From: Clostridium tagluense
Lineage (GTDB): Bacteria; Bacillota; Clostridia; Clostridiales; Clostridiaceae
Assembly: GCF_003865095.1 (NCBI RefSeq)
Contig: NZ_BHYK01000022.1
Span: forward strand, 1-64,000
Length of the DNA: 64,000 nt
Reading direction: 5' to 3'
Below are positions 30,934-38,928 of this stretch, in pieces. Made by a program: the position numbers and the translations under genes. A model generated the notes under the pieces. The model was not told the origin of the DNA. It saw only the letters and a list, made by a program, of their open reading frames with translations, and did not search any database. Within the stretch, counting starts at the first letter, position 1, and every line of letters begins with the position of its first letter.

Positions 30934-30983
30934 AAGGGGCTGTCTCAAAATAGAAATCACTTTCTATTTTGAGACAGCCCCTT
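30934..30983 (+). repeat. Perfect palindrome resembling back-to-back IS ends
   Basis: A perfect 23-bp stem with a 4-base loop; the outer end reads AAGGGGCTGTCTCAAAAT on both strands. That sequence resembles terminal inverted repeats of IS1182-like elements, from memory. No transposase remains. It could also terminate nadC transcription: no T run follows on the plus strand, but TTTT follows on the minus strand. Confidence 0.65.
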
Positions 30984-30984
30984 C

Positions 30985-31184
30985 CTATTAATGATAATGA
31001 TACTTCAATTACTAGTGTAACAACTGTAATTGTGGTATCAGCATTAATTTTTATTGTGTCTATAGTGAATATAATAGCAATGACACTGTTTTGGATATTA
31101 GATAAAAGAAAAGAAATTGCTGTTCGAAAAGTATTAGGATTTACCCTCGATGATGGTAGGATAATGAATTCTTTATGTGTGTAG
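30985..31184 (+). pseudogene. FtsX-type ABC permease remnant
   Basis: An open stretch encodes one membrane helix followed by a basic cytosolic loop: VVSALIFIVSIVNIIAMTLF then LDKRKEIAVRKVLGFTLDD. This is typical of the last part of FtsX/MacB-like ABC transporter permeases (helix, then KREIAIRKALG). The rest of the permease is missing on both sides, and the frame ends soon after. No start codon with a ribosome binding site exists. It is a degraded fragment, cut at its 5' side next to the palindrome. Confidence 0.6.
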
Positions 31185-31294
31185 GCCTATGTAAAATGTT
31201 TAATTTTGTGAATTCTTCGTATTCGTGCTTTTTTACAGTTGTGACGAAACTTAAGGAAGTTGCGAATTAACAGGTTTGATTCATATATTAAATT

Positions 31295-31834
31295 TTACCA
31301 TTTTTCATAATGTGTTATTTCTTCGAATTTCTTTCGTGGACGAGCTATTGGTGTTTCATCTGAATAACCAATAGGAATAATACCAACCACATATTTATCT
31401 GAAGGAATATTTAATATTGGTCTAATTTCTTCTTGAGTAAACCAAGCGACCCAACAAGTACCTAAGCCTAAATTTTCAGCTTCAAGTACTAGGTGCTCTA
31501 TTGCAATAGTTGTATCTCTAATTATAAGCTTAAGCTCTGGTTCTGGACTATTCTCATTTAGTGATATGTCTATGTCTTCATTTATTCTTACACGTATATC
31601 TGCAACGCATACGATATGTATAGGAGCAGCGTTCATCCATTTTTGATCATGAGATACTTTTGATATTTTTTGTTTTGTTTCCTCTGATTTGACTATAATA
31701 AAGTGCCATGGTTGTGTGTTGCTGCCGGATGGAGCAATTCTGGCACTTTCAAGCAACTGAAGAATCTTTTCATCTTCTACAGGCTTATTTTTGTATTTTC
31801 TTATACTTCTGCGTGTTTCAATTTCTTTAATCAT
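31295..31834 (-). CDS. Nitroreductase-family FMN protein
   Basis: 179 residues. The N-terminal FMN-binding block ETRRSIRKYKNKPV and ARIAPSGSNTQPWHFIIV are diagnostic, and LGLGTCWVAWF with GIIPIGYSDE close the fold. Such proteins reduce nitro compounds, quinones or flavins with NAD(P)H as homodimers; the true substrate is unknown. The predicted ATG is at 31834, preceded by AAGGGGAT on the minus strand. The gene stands alone between a degraded region and palindrome B. Confidence 0.88.
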   Translation of the reverse strand: MIKEIETRRSIRKYKNKPVEDEKILQLLESARIAPSGSNTQPWHFIIVKSEETKQKISKVSHDQKWMNAAPIHIVCVADIRVRINEDIDISLNENSPEPELKLIIRDTTIAIEHLVLEAENLGLGTCWVAWFTQEEIRPILNIPSDKYVVGIIPIGYSDETPIARPRKKFEEITHYEKW

Positions 31835-32027
31835 ACTATTATCCCCTTATTATTCTTAAATTTTATATTTTAATATAAATGAATTTGTATATTTGTTTTA
31901 TACTAATTATAAATGTTAAACCTCATAAGTTTTATTTAAATATACCATTATTACCGTAAATTGTATATTGAAATAATGTTGTATGATTATGTATAATTTA
32001 TACATTATTATTCCGTAAAATAAAATA

Positions 32028-32156
32028 TTTTTCTTGGAGTATGCAACAAAAGTATATATTGCGTAAAATGCGTTCGAACAAGCCTTAGAATTACTTGGCG
32101 TCGTAAACGCATTTCTAGCGATATATACTTTTCGTTATAGCATAATCCAAGAAAAA
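32028..32156 (-). repeat. Large palindromic intergenic element, copy B
   Basis: Outer arms 32028-32044 and 32140-32156 pair over 16 of 17 bases (TTTTTCTTGGA type). Inside are AAAAGTATATATTGCG (32049-32064) and its near-complement ending at 32132, and AATGCGTT against AACGCATT. Read on the minus strand it matches copy A in order (CGCCAAGTAATTCTAA then GGCTTG), but the inner ~50-nt hairpin is missing, as if collapsed across a TTAG/CTAA repeat. It lies 19 bp after the stop codon of the minus-strand selenoprotein gene, in the same gene-relative orientation as copies A and C. Confidence 0.82.
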
Positions 32157-32174
32157 CTCTTGAACTATAGAATA

Positions 32175-32465
32175 TTATAATCTAACGCCTTTTACTCCAT
32201 ATATGGAGCCGAAAAATGGGATTTTTAACTTCTGATATACGTGTATATCTTTATTTAGGATAAGGCTTTTATGAAGGTACACCTTCACGCCCTCATATTC
32301 CATTAAAATAAATTGTTCTGAAGGAGAAAAATTTTTCTGAGTCTCAATCCAGAGACTTCTTGTAGGTGTTCCTCCTCAACCACACGAATTTAGTACAGAC
32401 TTAACCACTAAAACTGAATTCGATTTTCGTATAGCATTAATTGCTTTGTCATCTATAGTTAACAT
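32175..32465 (-). CDS. Small HesB-like selenoprotein candidate with in-frame UGA
   Basis: Reading through one UGA gives 96 residues: start MLTIDDKAINAIRKSNSVLV, then SVLNSCG-Sec-GGTPTRSLW, with UGA at 32376-32378 (codon 30), then a beta-rich remainder ending VKGVRL and TAA at 32175-32177. GGAGGTG lies 4-6 bases before ATG. The CG-U-GG arrangement resembles redox or metal sites of clostridial HesB-like and CC/Se-motif (seleno)proteins. The frame stays open for 66 codons past the UGA, and a SECIS-like hairpin follows it. Function is unknown. The alternative is a pseudogene with a nonsense mutation, which the intact frame and hairpin argue against. Ordinary gene callers would miss it. Confidence 0.72.
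32340..32357 (-). promoter_or_regulatory. Putative bacterial SECIS element
   Basis: On the mRNA: AGTCTC, loop TGGATT, GAGACT, a 6-bp stem beginning 18 nt after the UGA. The loop has G at its second and third positions and begins about 25 nt after the UGA. This is within the general limits known for bacterial SECIS hairpins (short upper stem, G near the start of the apical loop). Coding and structural roles overlap. Confidence 0.6.
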
Positions 32466-32582
32466 AGAACACCTCCATACCCATAGTGGGTATATCTATA
32501 CTGATATTCTATTCCGAAAGTGTCTAAATGTCAATGAAGATAGAAAATTTAAGATTTCCATAGTAAACTGATTTAGTCTATT

Positions 32583-33413
32583 CTAAATTTGCTTATTAAT
32601 ATAGTCCTTAAGTCTATCATTCCAAGGCGGAATTTCAATATCAAGGGAGTTTTTTATAAGAGAACTATTAACACAGGTATACTTAGGTTCTTTGATGAGA
32701 TTAAATAGAAGTTTATCTGAGTTTAAAACCAATGGAACATTAAGATTACCAAACTCTATTATACTATTTATTAGCTGTGATTTTGATAAACAACCTTCAT
32801 TGGTATAGTTATATACTCCATATTTATCAGTGACTATAAGCCTCTGAATCACTGCGGTCAAATCTTCAATATTAGTTATGGAAAGAGTGGGATTTGAAAA
32901 CAGATAAATTGCTGTATGTTTACCTTTTAGAAGTTTTGTAACAAAACAATCATTGCCACCAAATATATTTGAGCTGCGAATAATAAAATATTTGCTGCAA
33001 ATAGTTTGGATTAATTCTTCTGCTCCGAGTTTACTCTTACTATATGCATTTATTGGAGTACATTCATCACTTTCAATGTAGGGTGAAGATTTAATATCAC
33101 CATATACATCTGTGCTTGATAGATATAATATGGGAATGTTAAGGGAATTACAACAAGTAGCAATATTTAAAGTTCCTACAGTGTTTACGCCATAGGCTAA
33201 ATCTTCATTGTATTCACAAATATATTTATTTGTTATGGCTGCAGTATGAATTACAGCATCAGGCTTTAATTCATTCAGAGTTTTCTCAGTAGTTATTTTA
33301 TCCATTATGTTAAGCTGAGTTTTATCTAACCCATATATAGTATGTGATTTTGACAAGACGCTGCAAAGATATGTTCCAATATTACCTTTTGCACCAGTTA
33401 TTAAAATATTCAT
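32583..33413 (-). CDS. RmlD-like NAD(P)-dependent sugar-nucleotide reductase/epimerase
   Basis: 276 residues, extended short-chain dehydrogenase fold. Nucleotide motif ILITGAKGNIGTYL at the start, DAVIHTAAITN, and catalytic YSKSKLGAEE with SSTDVYGD upstream. The size and pattern fit dTDP-4-dehydrorhamnose reductase (RmlD), but no other rhamnose genes are adjacent, so the substrate is open. AAGGGGG is 6 bases before ATG 33413, preferred over the in-frame ATG at 33434. It precedes the selenoprotein gene by 117 bp on the same strand. Confidence 0.82.
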   Translation of the reverse strand: MNILITGAKGNIGTYLCSVLSKSHTIYGLDKTQLNIMDKITTEKTLNELKPDAVIHTAAITNKYICEYNEDLAYGVNTVGTLNIATCCNSLNIPILYLSSTDVYGDIKSSPYIESDECTPINAYSKSKLGAEELIQTICSKYFIIRSSNIFGGNDCFVTKLLKGKHTAIYLFSNPTLSITNIEDLTAVIQRLIVTDKYGVYNYTNEGCLSKSQLINSIIEFGNLNVPLVLNSDKLLFNLIKEPKYTCVNSSLIKNSLDIEIPPWNDRLKDYINKQI

Positions 33414-33594
33414 AAATACCCCCTTAAATTTCATACTACTAAATTATATGATTTGGTATTTTTATTATTAAGGAATTCATAAATTTTCTTAAAGAAATTT
33501 TACTTACTTGTGATATATAGTATAGGGCATTTGAGATAAAGTAGAGTAGATCCTCATATTGTATAATTACTTTTTTAGGGTATGCAAGCACAAA

Positions 33595-33623
33595 TTGACA
33601 TTTAATGTGATAAATTATATAAT
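33595..33623 (+). promoter_or_regulatory. Consensus sigma-A promoter for helD
   Basis: TTGACA (33595-33600), exactly 17 bases, TATAAT (33618-33623): a perfect consensus match, 33 bp before the helD ATG. Confidence 0.85.
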
Positions 33624-33656
33624 TGTAAATCAAAGTATAGGAATGGGGGCGAGGTA

Positions 33657-35951
33657 ATGGCAATAGATAAGAGTGAAATGGAATTAGAAAAGCGTAGACT
33701 AGAGGAAACTGTAGACTGGCTAAGTGAGCAAGTTAATTTAGCAGCTGAAAAACATGAAGAATTAGAAAAAAAAGTAGCTATGTTAAAGAAAAGTTCTGGT
33801 GGCACATATAATGAAGAGTTAGCTTTAACACAGCAGGTATATGAGTTTGCAAATAAAAATTTACAAAAGTACAGTGAAGCATCTCATAAACCATATTTTG
33901 CAAGGATTGATTTTAGTGAGGCTCGGAGAGATAAGGAAAGCTATTATATAGGCAAATTTGGTTTAAATGATAGCAGTGAGGGAGAAGAAAAAGTAATTGA
34001 TTGGAGAGCGCCCATTGCAGAATTGTATTATAGTGGGCAGCAAGGTAAGGTTAGTTATAAGGCACCTATAGGTTTTGTTGACGGTGTGCTATCTCTAAAA
34101 CGTAAATTTCTTATTGAAAATGAAAAATTAGAAAATGCTTTCGATGAAGGTATTAATGATATAATTTTAAGATCTTCAAGTGATGAAACTGAGGATAATG
34201 CACTAGTAGATGAATTTTTAAAGATAAATTTAGAACAAAGCATAGGAAGCAAGCTTAAAGATGTTGTAGCTACAATTCAAAAGGAACAGAATGAAATTAT
34301 AAGGGCAAGTAAAAATACAGTAATGATAATACAGGGTTCTGCAGGTTCCGGAAAAACTACAGTTGCACTACATAGGCTAGCATACCTCATGTATAAATAT
34401 AGTGAAAACTTAACTACCCATGAGATTTTAGTTATAGCGCCTAATAAGCTATTCTTAGATTATATTTCTGATATACTACCTAGTCTTGGGGTAAGTGGAG
34501 TTAAGCAAAGCACCTTTGAGGATATTGCTTGCAACATCTTAAAATATAGTGGCAAAATTCACACTAAGGATATGAAATTTTCCTTAGTTATGGAAGAGAG
34601 CAATAAGGAAAAAGTGAAATTTATAACTACTAGTAGCAAATTTAAAGGAAGTATGACATATAAAAGTATTATGGATAGATACTTAAAATATATAGAAAAT
34701 AAAGATATTCAAATTGAGGATATTATGGTGGGGGAGTATATATTATTTACTTCAAATGAAATAAAAAGATTATACTCTAAGGATTTAATAAACTTCCCGT
34801 TAAATAAAAGAAAACAGGAGATTAAGAGATATTTTAACTTGAAATTAAAGGTTATAATTCCAGAAGTCTTCGAAAAGATAGATTATGCCTATGAGAGATC
34901 CATTCAAAGCGCTAAAAGAGATATTAAGGATGAAACTTCTAAAAGAAAAAAAATTATTGAACTTTATGATAAAAGGGATGAGGAAAAAAAGCATTTCAAT
35001 GCTAATGCTAAAAAAGCCATGGATGAGTATTTTAAACAATGGTCCCAAAAGAGCATAATTGATTTATATTTTAATTTACTTATGGATGAAGAAGTTTTCA
35101 CTGAACTTACAGAAGGCAAAATAGGCACAAAGTTATATGATTTTATTAAATCTGAAACTATTGCAAGCATCAGTGGTAGTATTATAGATAGCGATGATTT
35201 AGCAGCTTTACTTTATTTGAAGCTTAAGGTTGAAGGTTTAGATAAATTCAATTTTTCTCATATTGTAATAGATGAAGCGCAAGATTATAGTAATTTTCAA
35301 TTATTGATGCTTAAAAGCATTGCAGTTAATGATTCTTTCACAATTGTAGGTGATATTGGGCAAGGTATCTACTATTATAAGGGCATTGAGAGTTGGCAAA
35401 AGCTTATTAGTGAGGTTTTTAAAGGACAAGCGAATTATATTCCACTGACTCAAAGCTATAGATCTACTATAGAAATAATAAATGTTGCAAATAGGGTACT
35501 TCAAAAGCAACAAAATTATATAACTCCAGCGAGGCCTGTACTAAGACATGGGAAAGAGCCAGACTTAATAAGTTACAGTGTTGAAAAAGAGTTTGTGGAG
35601 AAATTAGATGAAATAGTAAAAAGTGTAAAGATAAGTGGAAAGAAAAGTATTGCAGTTATTGGAAAAACCTTTAAGGAGTGCAAATATATAAAAACTCAAC
35701 TTAAAAAGTACAGCGAAAATGATTGGGAGTTAATAAAAAATACTGATAAAAATTTTCAATCAGAAAGAATAATTATACCCTCCTATATGACTAAAGGCTT
35801 AGAGTTTGATTGTAGTATTGTTTATAATTGTGACGAAGAAAGTTATGGTGATAATGAGTTAGACAAGAAAATATTATATGTAGTTCTTACAAGGGCGCTA
35901 CATATGGAATATATCTTTTATAAGGAAAAACCTTCAAGTTTATTAGAATAA
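33657..35951 (+). CDS. helD: HelD-type RNA polymerase recycling ATPase
   Basis: 764 residues, a superfamily 1 ATPase that releases RNA polymerase from stalled or post-termination complexes. The N-terminal coiled coil (about 1-60, ELEKRRLEETVDWLSEQV) and the RIDF/YYIGKFGL/IDWRAPIAELYY region are HelD-specific. ATPase motifs: QGSAGSGKTTVALHR, IDEAQDYS, VGDIGQGIY, TQSYRST, and MTKGLEFDCSIVYN with LYVVLTRAL. GGGGGCGAGG precedes the ATG. Driven by a consensus promoter; no obvious operon partner. Confidence 0.9.
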   Translation: MAIDKSEMELEKRRLEETVDWLSEQVNLAAEKHEELEKKVAMLKKSSGGTYNEELALTQQVYEFANKNLQKYSEASHKPYFARIDFSEARRDKESYYIGKFGLNDSSEGEEKVIDWRAPIAELYYSGQQGKVSYKAPIGFVDGVLSLKRKFLIENEKLENAFDEGINDIILRSSSDETEDNALVDEFLKINLEQSIGSKLKDVVATIQKEQNEIIRASKNTVMIIQGSAGSGKTTVALHRLAYLMYKYSENLTTHEILVIAPNKLFLDYISDILPSLGVSGVKQSTFEDIACNILKYSGKIHTKDMKFSLVMEESNKEKVKFITTSSKFKGSMTYKSIMDRYLKYIENKDIQIEDIMVGEYILFTSNEIKRLYSKDLINFPLNKRKQEIKRYFNLKLKVIIPEVFEKIDYAYERSIQSAKRDIKDETSKRKKIIELYDKRDEEKKHFNANAKKAMDEYFKQWSQKSIIDLYFNLLMDEEVFTELTEGKIGTKLYDFIKSETIASISGSIIDSDDLAALLYLKLKVEGLDKFNFSHIVIDEAQDYSNFQLLMLKSIAVNDSFTIVGDIGQGIYYYKGIESWQKLISEVFKGQANYIPLTQSYRSTIEIINVANRVLQKQQNYITPARPVLRHGKEPDLISYSVEKEFVEKLDEIVKSVKISGKKSIAVIGKTFKECKYIKTQLKKYSENDWELIKNTDKNFQSERIIIPSYMTKGLEFDCSIVYNCDEESYGDNELDKKILYVVLTRALHMEYIFYKEKPSSLLE

Positions 35952-36105
35952 GAACACTATTATATAATAACTTTATATTTACCGCTAAATTGTGATGGCT
36001 AAAAAAATAGAATATTTTAATATTTAAGTGGTAAACTATAAAGTAACAAAGTTACGCGAATTACTAAAAAACTACTAACGAATAATAATTATTAGTTGAA
36101 CAGGT

Positions 36106-36134
36106 TTGCTAAATGTGGTAAAATATATTATATA
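36106..36134 (+). promoter_or_regulatory. Predicted promoter of fprA
   Basis: TTGCTA, 17-base spacer, TATATA; it lies 89 bp before the fprA start, leaving room for the leader hairpin at 36164-36197. Confidence 0.45.
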
Positions 36135-36163
36135 TAAGAGGATTAAAATCATATAAGTTTATA

Positions 36164-36197
36164 GGGGTAATAACAGTTGATGATTGTTATCTTGCCC
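36164..36197 (+). promoter_or_regulatory. fprA leader hairpin
   Basis: ATAACA (36170-36175) pairs with TGTTAT, framed by GGGG and GCCC. The segment is 21 of 24 bases identical to the hairpin before ntpC, and both are followed by ACAAGGAGGAT-type ribosome binding sites. Confidence 0.5.
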
Positions 36198-36222
36198 AGA
36201 GAACTACAAGGAGGATTTTAGA

Positions 36223-37398
36223 ATGAAAACAACAAAGTTAAAAGACAATATTTATTGGATTGGTGTAAACAACCCAGAGCTTAGGGTGTTTGATATTATA
36301 ATGGAAACAAAAAAAGGAACTACTTATAATTCATATTTAATAGACGATGAAAAAGTTGCTATAATAGATTGTGTTAAAGATGGTTATTTTGAAGAGTTTT
36401 TAGGTAAAATAAAAGGCGTTATTGGAGAAAGAAAAGTTGATTACATAGTTGTTCAACATACAGAACTGGATCATAGTGGTTCTTTATCTAAGTTCTTAGA
36501 AGTTTATCCAGAGGCTGTTGTTGTTGCTTCAAAAGCTGCTATAAGCTATTTGAAAGAAATTACTAATAAGGAATTTAACAGTAAGCCAGCAATAGAAGAA
36601 ATTTGTTTAGGTAAAAATACCTTACAATTTATATCAGCACCAAATTTACATTGGCCTGATACAATCTTTACATATATTAAGCAAGAAAAAATATTATTTA
36701 CTTGTGATGTAATGGGCTGTCACTATTCACCAACTAATTGTATAACGGATGCTTGTTCAGGTGATTATTTTGATGAAATGAAATATTATTTTGATGTTAT
36801 AATGGGACCTTTTAAAAAGTTTGTAAATATGGGTCTGGATAAAATCAAAGATTTAGAATTAGATATGATAGCACCAAGTCATGGACCTATACATATAGAT
36901 GACATTAAAATGTATTTAGACCTTTATAGAGAATGGGCTAAAGTTTATGAAATAAAAGAAAAAAATGTTCAGATTTTTTATGTTTCAGCTTATGGTAATA
37001 CTGAAACTGTTGGAAAATATTTAGCTAAGAAAATCAATGAAAATGGTATAAAAGCTGAGGCTCATGAAATTACATCCATGAATTTAAGCGATATTGTGGA
37101 ATTAATTGAAAAAGCTAGTGGTATTATGATAGGTTCTCCAACTATTAATCAAGATGCTGTAAAACCTGCTTGGGACGTTTTATCTCTTGTGTGTGCAATA
37201 ACCAATAGAGGCAAAGCAGCAGCAGCTTTTGGATCATACGGATGGAGTGGAGAAGGCATTCCTATGCTTACACAAAGGCTAAAATCTTTAAAATTTAACG
37301 TGGTAGAAGAGGGACTTAAATTTAAATTTGTTCCAAGTACTAAGGAATATGAAATGGCTGACAACTTTGTGGAAGCCTATTTAGAAATTTTAAAATAG
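36223..37398 (+). CDS. fprA: A-type flavoprotein (flavodiiron protein) FprA
   Basis: 391 residues. The N-terminal metallo-beta-lactamase-like di-iron domain (about 1-245) has [30 protein letters not shown] and APSHGPIH. The C-terminal flavodoxin domain (about 250-391) has [18 protein letters not shown] and GSYGWSGEG. These enzymes reduce O2 to water or NO to N2O with electrons from rubredoxin and protect anaerobes. ATG 36223 follows AAGGAGGAT. No rubredoxin gene is adjacent. A structured RNA candidate follows. Confidence 0.95.
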   Translation: MKTTKLKDNIYWIGVNNPELRVFDIIMETKKGTTYNSYLIDDEKVAIIDCVKDGYFEEFLGKIKGVIGERKVDYIVVQHTELDHSGSLSKFLEVYPEAVVVASKAAISYLKEITNKEFNSKPAIEEICLGKNTLQFISAPNLHWPDTIFTYIKQEKILFTCDVMGCHYSPTNCITDACSGDYFDEMKYYFDVIMGPFKKFVNMGLDKIKDLELDMIAPSHGPIHIDDIKMYLDLYREWAKVYEIKEKNVQIFYVSAYGNTETVGKYLAKKINENGIKAEAHEITSMNLSDIVELIEKASGIMIGSPTINQDAVKPAWDVLSLVCAITNRGKAAAAFGSYGWSGEGIPMLTQRLKSLKFNVVEEGLKFKFVPSTKEYEMADNFVEAYLEILK

Positions 37399-37428
37399 TC
37401 AATCACAGTTTACCTCAAATAAATAATT

Positions 37429-37602
37429 AAAAAGGAAAATTTTACTTTAATGATATTTCAGAAGGAAAGTATCCTACTTATATAAGTGGGAGTTACATGC
37501 TGCAACAAAGAAAAAACTTAAGTGGGAATCTAAAGCTCCTTCTGAAGTCGTTAATTGCAGCTCCGCAGGAGATGATTTAATAGTGGAGTTTTCCTTTTTT
37601 TA
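37429..37602 (+). ncRNA. Structured small RNA candidate, 6S-like
   Basis: The ends pair: AAAAGGAAAA (from 37431) with TTTTCCTTTT (to about 37599), followed by a T run. Inside, TTCAGAAGGA (37457-37466) pairs with TCCTTCTGAA (37537-37546), enclosing an 8-bp hairpin CCTACTTA/TAAGTGGG. On the 3' side of the large internal loop is a small CTCC-GCA-GGAG hairpin. Closing stem, central bubble with a 3' hairpin and a terminal arm in about 170 nt is the 6S RNA plan. There is no open frame. Another structured RNA or a leader of the next gene is possible. Confidence 0.5.
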
Positions 37603-37764
37603 TAAAGAATTAAAAGCATTTCATATGTAAATAATATGATACATAAATATATTAATTGATATTATTTGAATTTGTTATAGAAAAAAAAAGCTATTTCTAG
37701 TATTATTTAAATAAGCATAAAGTACCAATGAATAATTTGCAAATATAGTATGGAGGGGATTTAT

Positions 37765-38163
37765 ATGAATAAACAATATATAATAAATTTTTTAAAAACA
37801 AATGATTTAAGTGATATAGCTGAAATTCAATATAAAAAGGGCACCATAGCTATAAAATTTAAATATTATTATGATGAAGTAGAAATAGAAGCAGCTAACT
37901 GTTATGCAAATGAAGAAGGCGATTTTAAAAAGGATAAAGAGGACTGGTACGAAGAATATTTTCTACCTTATTTAAGCGATATTGCGGCAGACAATGTGGA
38001 AGATATTATGGAGGAATGTGCGGAGCAAATGGAAATTGAGTACGAGTTTATTGGCTGTGATATATCACAAGATGCATATGAATTTAATGAATTCGCTGTA
38101 GTTTTTTATGGTGAAGATGCAGATATAGAAATTGATGATATTTTATTTGAACTAGATATATAA
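37765..38163 (+). CDS. Acidic hypothetical protein, 132 aa
   Basis: 132 residues with a strong excess of Asp/Glu (for example EEGDFKKDKEDWYEEYF and DADIEIDDILFELDI), no signal peptide and no membrane segment. The predicted fold mixes N-terminal helix, beta strands and helices. No family is recognised with certainty. TGGAGGGG lies 6 bases before ATG 37765; an in-frame ATG at 37750 overlaps that site. A strong terminator follows. Confidence 0.7.
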   Translation: MNKQYIINFLKTNDLSDIAEIQYKKGTIAIKFKYYYDEVEIEAANCYANEEGDFKKDKEDWYEEYFLPYLSDIAADNVEDIMEECAEQMEIEYEFIGCDISQDAYEFNEFAVVFYGEDADIEIDDILFELDI

Positions 38164-38189
38164 ATTTCTTTTATAATAATAGGTGGACG

Positions 38190-38225
38190 GTTAAGCCACT
38201 TTTTTGCAAGTGGCTTTAACTTTTT
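38190..38225 (+). terminator. Bidirectional terminator
   Basis: GTTAAGCCACTT (38190-38201) pairs with AAGTGGCTTTAAC (38208-38220) with one bulge, then TTTTT. It serves the plus-strand acidic-protein gene and overlaps the coding end of the minus-strand Spo0E-like gene. Confidence 0.75.
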
Positions 38226-38388
38226 CATACTTAACAATAACTTCATCTAATTGCTGACTGCAAGACACAACTATTTTATCTGTAGGCTTTTTAAAATTCA
38301 GTAGAAAATGCAATATCAGTCTTAATGATTCTAATTCTCTTTTTATAAGTTGTAATTTAATATTCATAAATTTATACCTCTTATTCAT
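38191..38388 (-). CDS. Spo0E-like aspartyl-phosphate phosphatase
   Basis: 65 residues. The core KRELESLRLILHFLLN then SCSQQLDEVIVKYEK matches the Spo0E family signature (helix, turn, S-Q-x-L-D helix), in which the Ser-Gln-x-x-Asp motif is needed to dephosphorylate Spo0A-P. It would delay sporulation. Start: ATG 38388 has AAGGAG 9 bases upstream; ATG 38367 has AGAGGT upstream and would give 58 residues. Both are plausible. The C-terminal codons double as a terminator stem. Confidence 0.75.
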   Translation of the reverse strand: MNKRYKFMNIKLQLIKRELESLRLILHFLLNFKKPTDKIVVSCSQQLDEVIVKYEKVKATCKKVA

Positions 38389-38708
38389 ATACGTGTACTC
38401 CTTGTTGTTAATTTTGTTTTTGTAAAGCAAATATAGTATACCAAATTATTCAAATCATGTTAGGTTTTTTCTTAGTCAATAAAATATACAAAATTACAAA
38501 ATAGACTATAAATGGGGGAAATAATTAAACACAATATGGTAAAATATACCAAATAAACCCACGCAAATGTTTGAGAAAGCTATTTTACATAATATGTAAA
38601 TGACGAAAAAGGTCTTAAATTTCTTGTGCTATAATTATAAGAAATAGAACACGTTTAATTTTCAATAGTTACTAATAAAAAAGTTAAAAATAGTATAGGA
38701 GTGATATT
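38389..38708. other. Intergenic region between spo0E-like and DUF896 genes
   Basis: 320 bp without a gene. It contains an extended -10 element TGCTATAAT (38627-38635) that could drive the DUF896-hprK side, and two copies of TATACCAAAT (near 38438 and 38545). Otherwise plain AT-rich DNA. Confidence 0.4.
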
Positions 38709-38876
38709 ATGGGTATAGATGAGTTAACCAATAGAATAAATTACCTTTACAAGAAAAGTAAAGAAGAGGGACTTACGGGTGAGGAGAAAGCAGAGCAGCA
38801 AGAATTAAGACAAAAGTATATTGATAATGTTAAAAGAAATTTTAGAGCGCAACTAGATACAATAAAAAAAGTATAA
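38709..38876 (+). CDS. DUF896-family small protein
   Basis: 55 residues: begins MGIDELTNRINYLYKKSKEE, then GLTGEEKAEQQELRQKYIDN and a basic C-terminal helix. This is the DUF896 (YnzC-like) two-helix pattern widespread in Firmicutes; the family's function is not settled. ATAGGAGTG precedes the ATG. hprK starts 52 bp downstream and may be co-transcribed. Confidence 0.85.
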   Translation: MGIDELTNRINYLYKKSKEEGLTGEEKAEQQELRQKYIDNVKRNFRAQLDTIKKV

Positions 38877-38928
38877 TAGAAGGATTAAAAACAATAAATT
38901 TACTAATGAGTAGAGGTGGGGGAATTTA

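Noticed and set aside
32175-32465. Pseudogene with a nonsense TGA
   Set aside because: Good ribosome binding site, single interruption exactly in a Cys/Gly redox-like motif, long intact remainder and a following hairpin favour selenocysteine, though the genome's Sec machinery could not be checked.
37429-37602. T-box, SRP RNA or tmRNA
   Set aside because: No T-box GGTGG-type antiterminator sequence, no SRP GGAAGGAAGCAGC-like apex and no tmRNA ends or tag frame.
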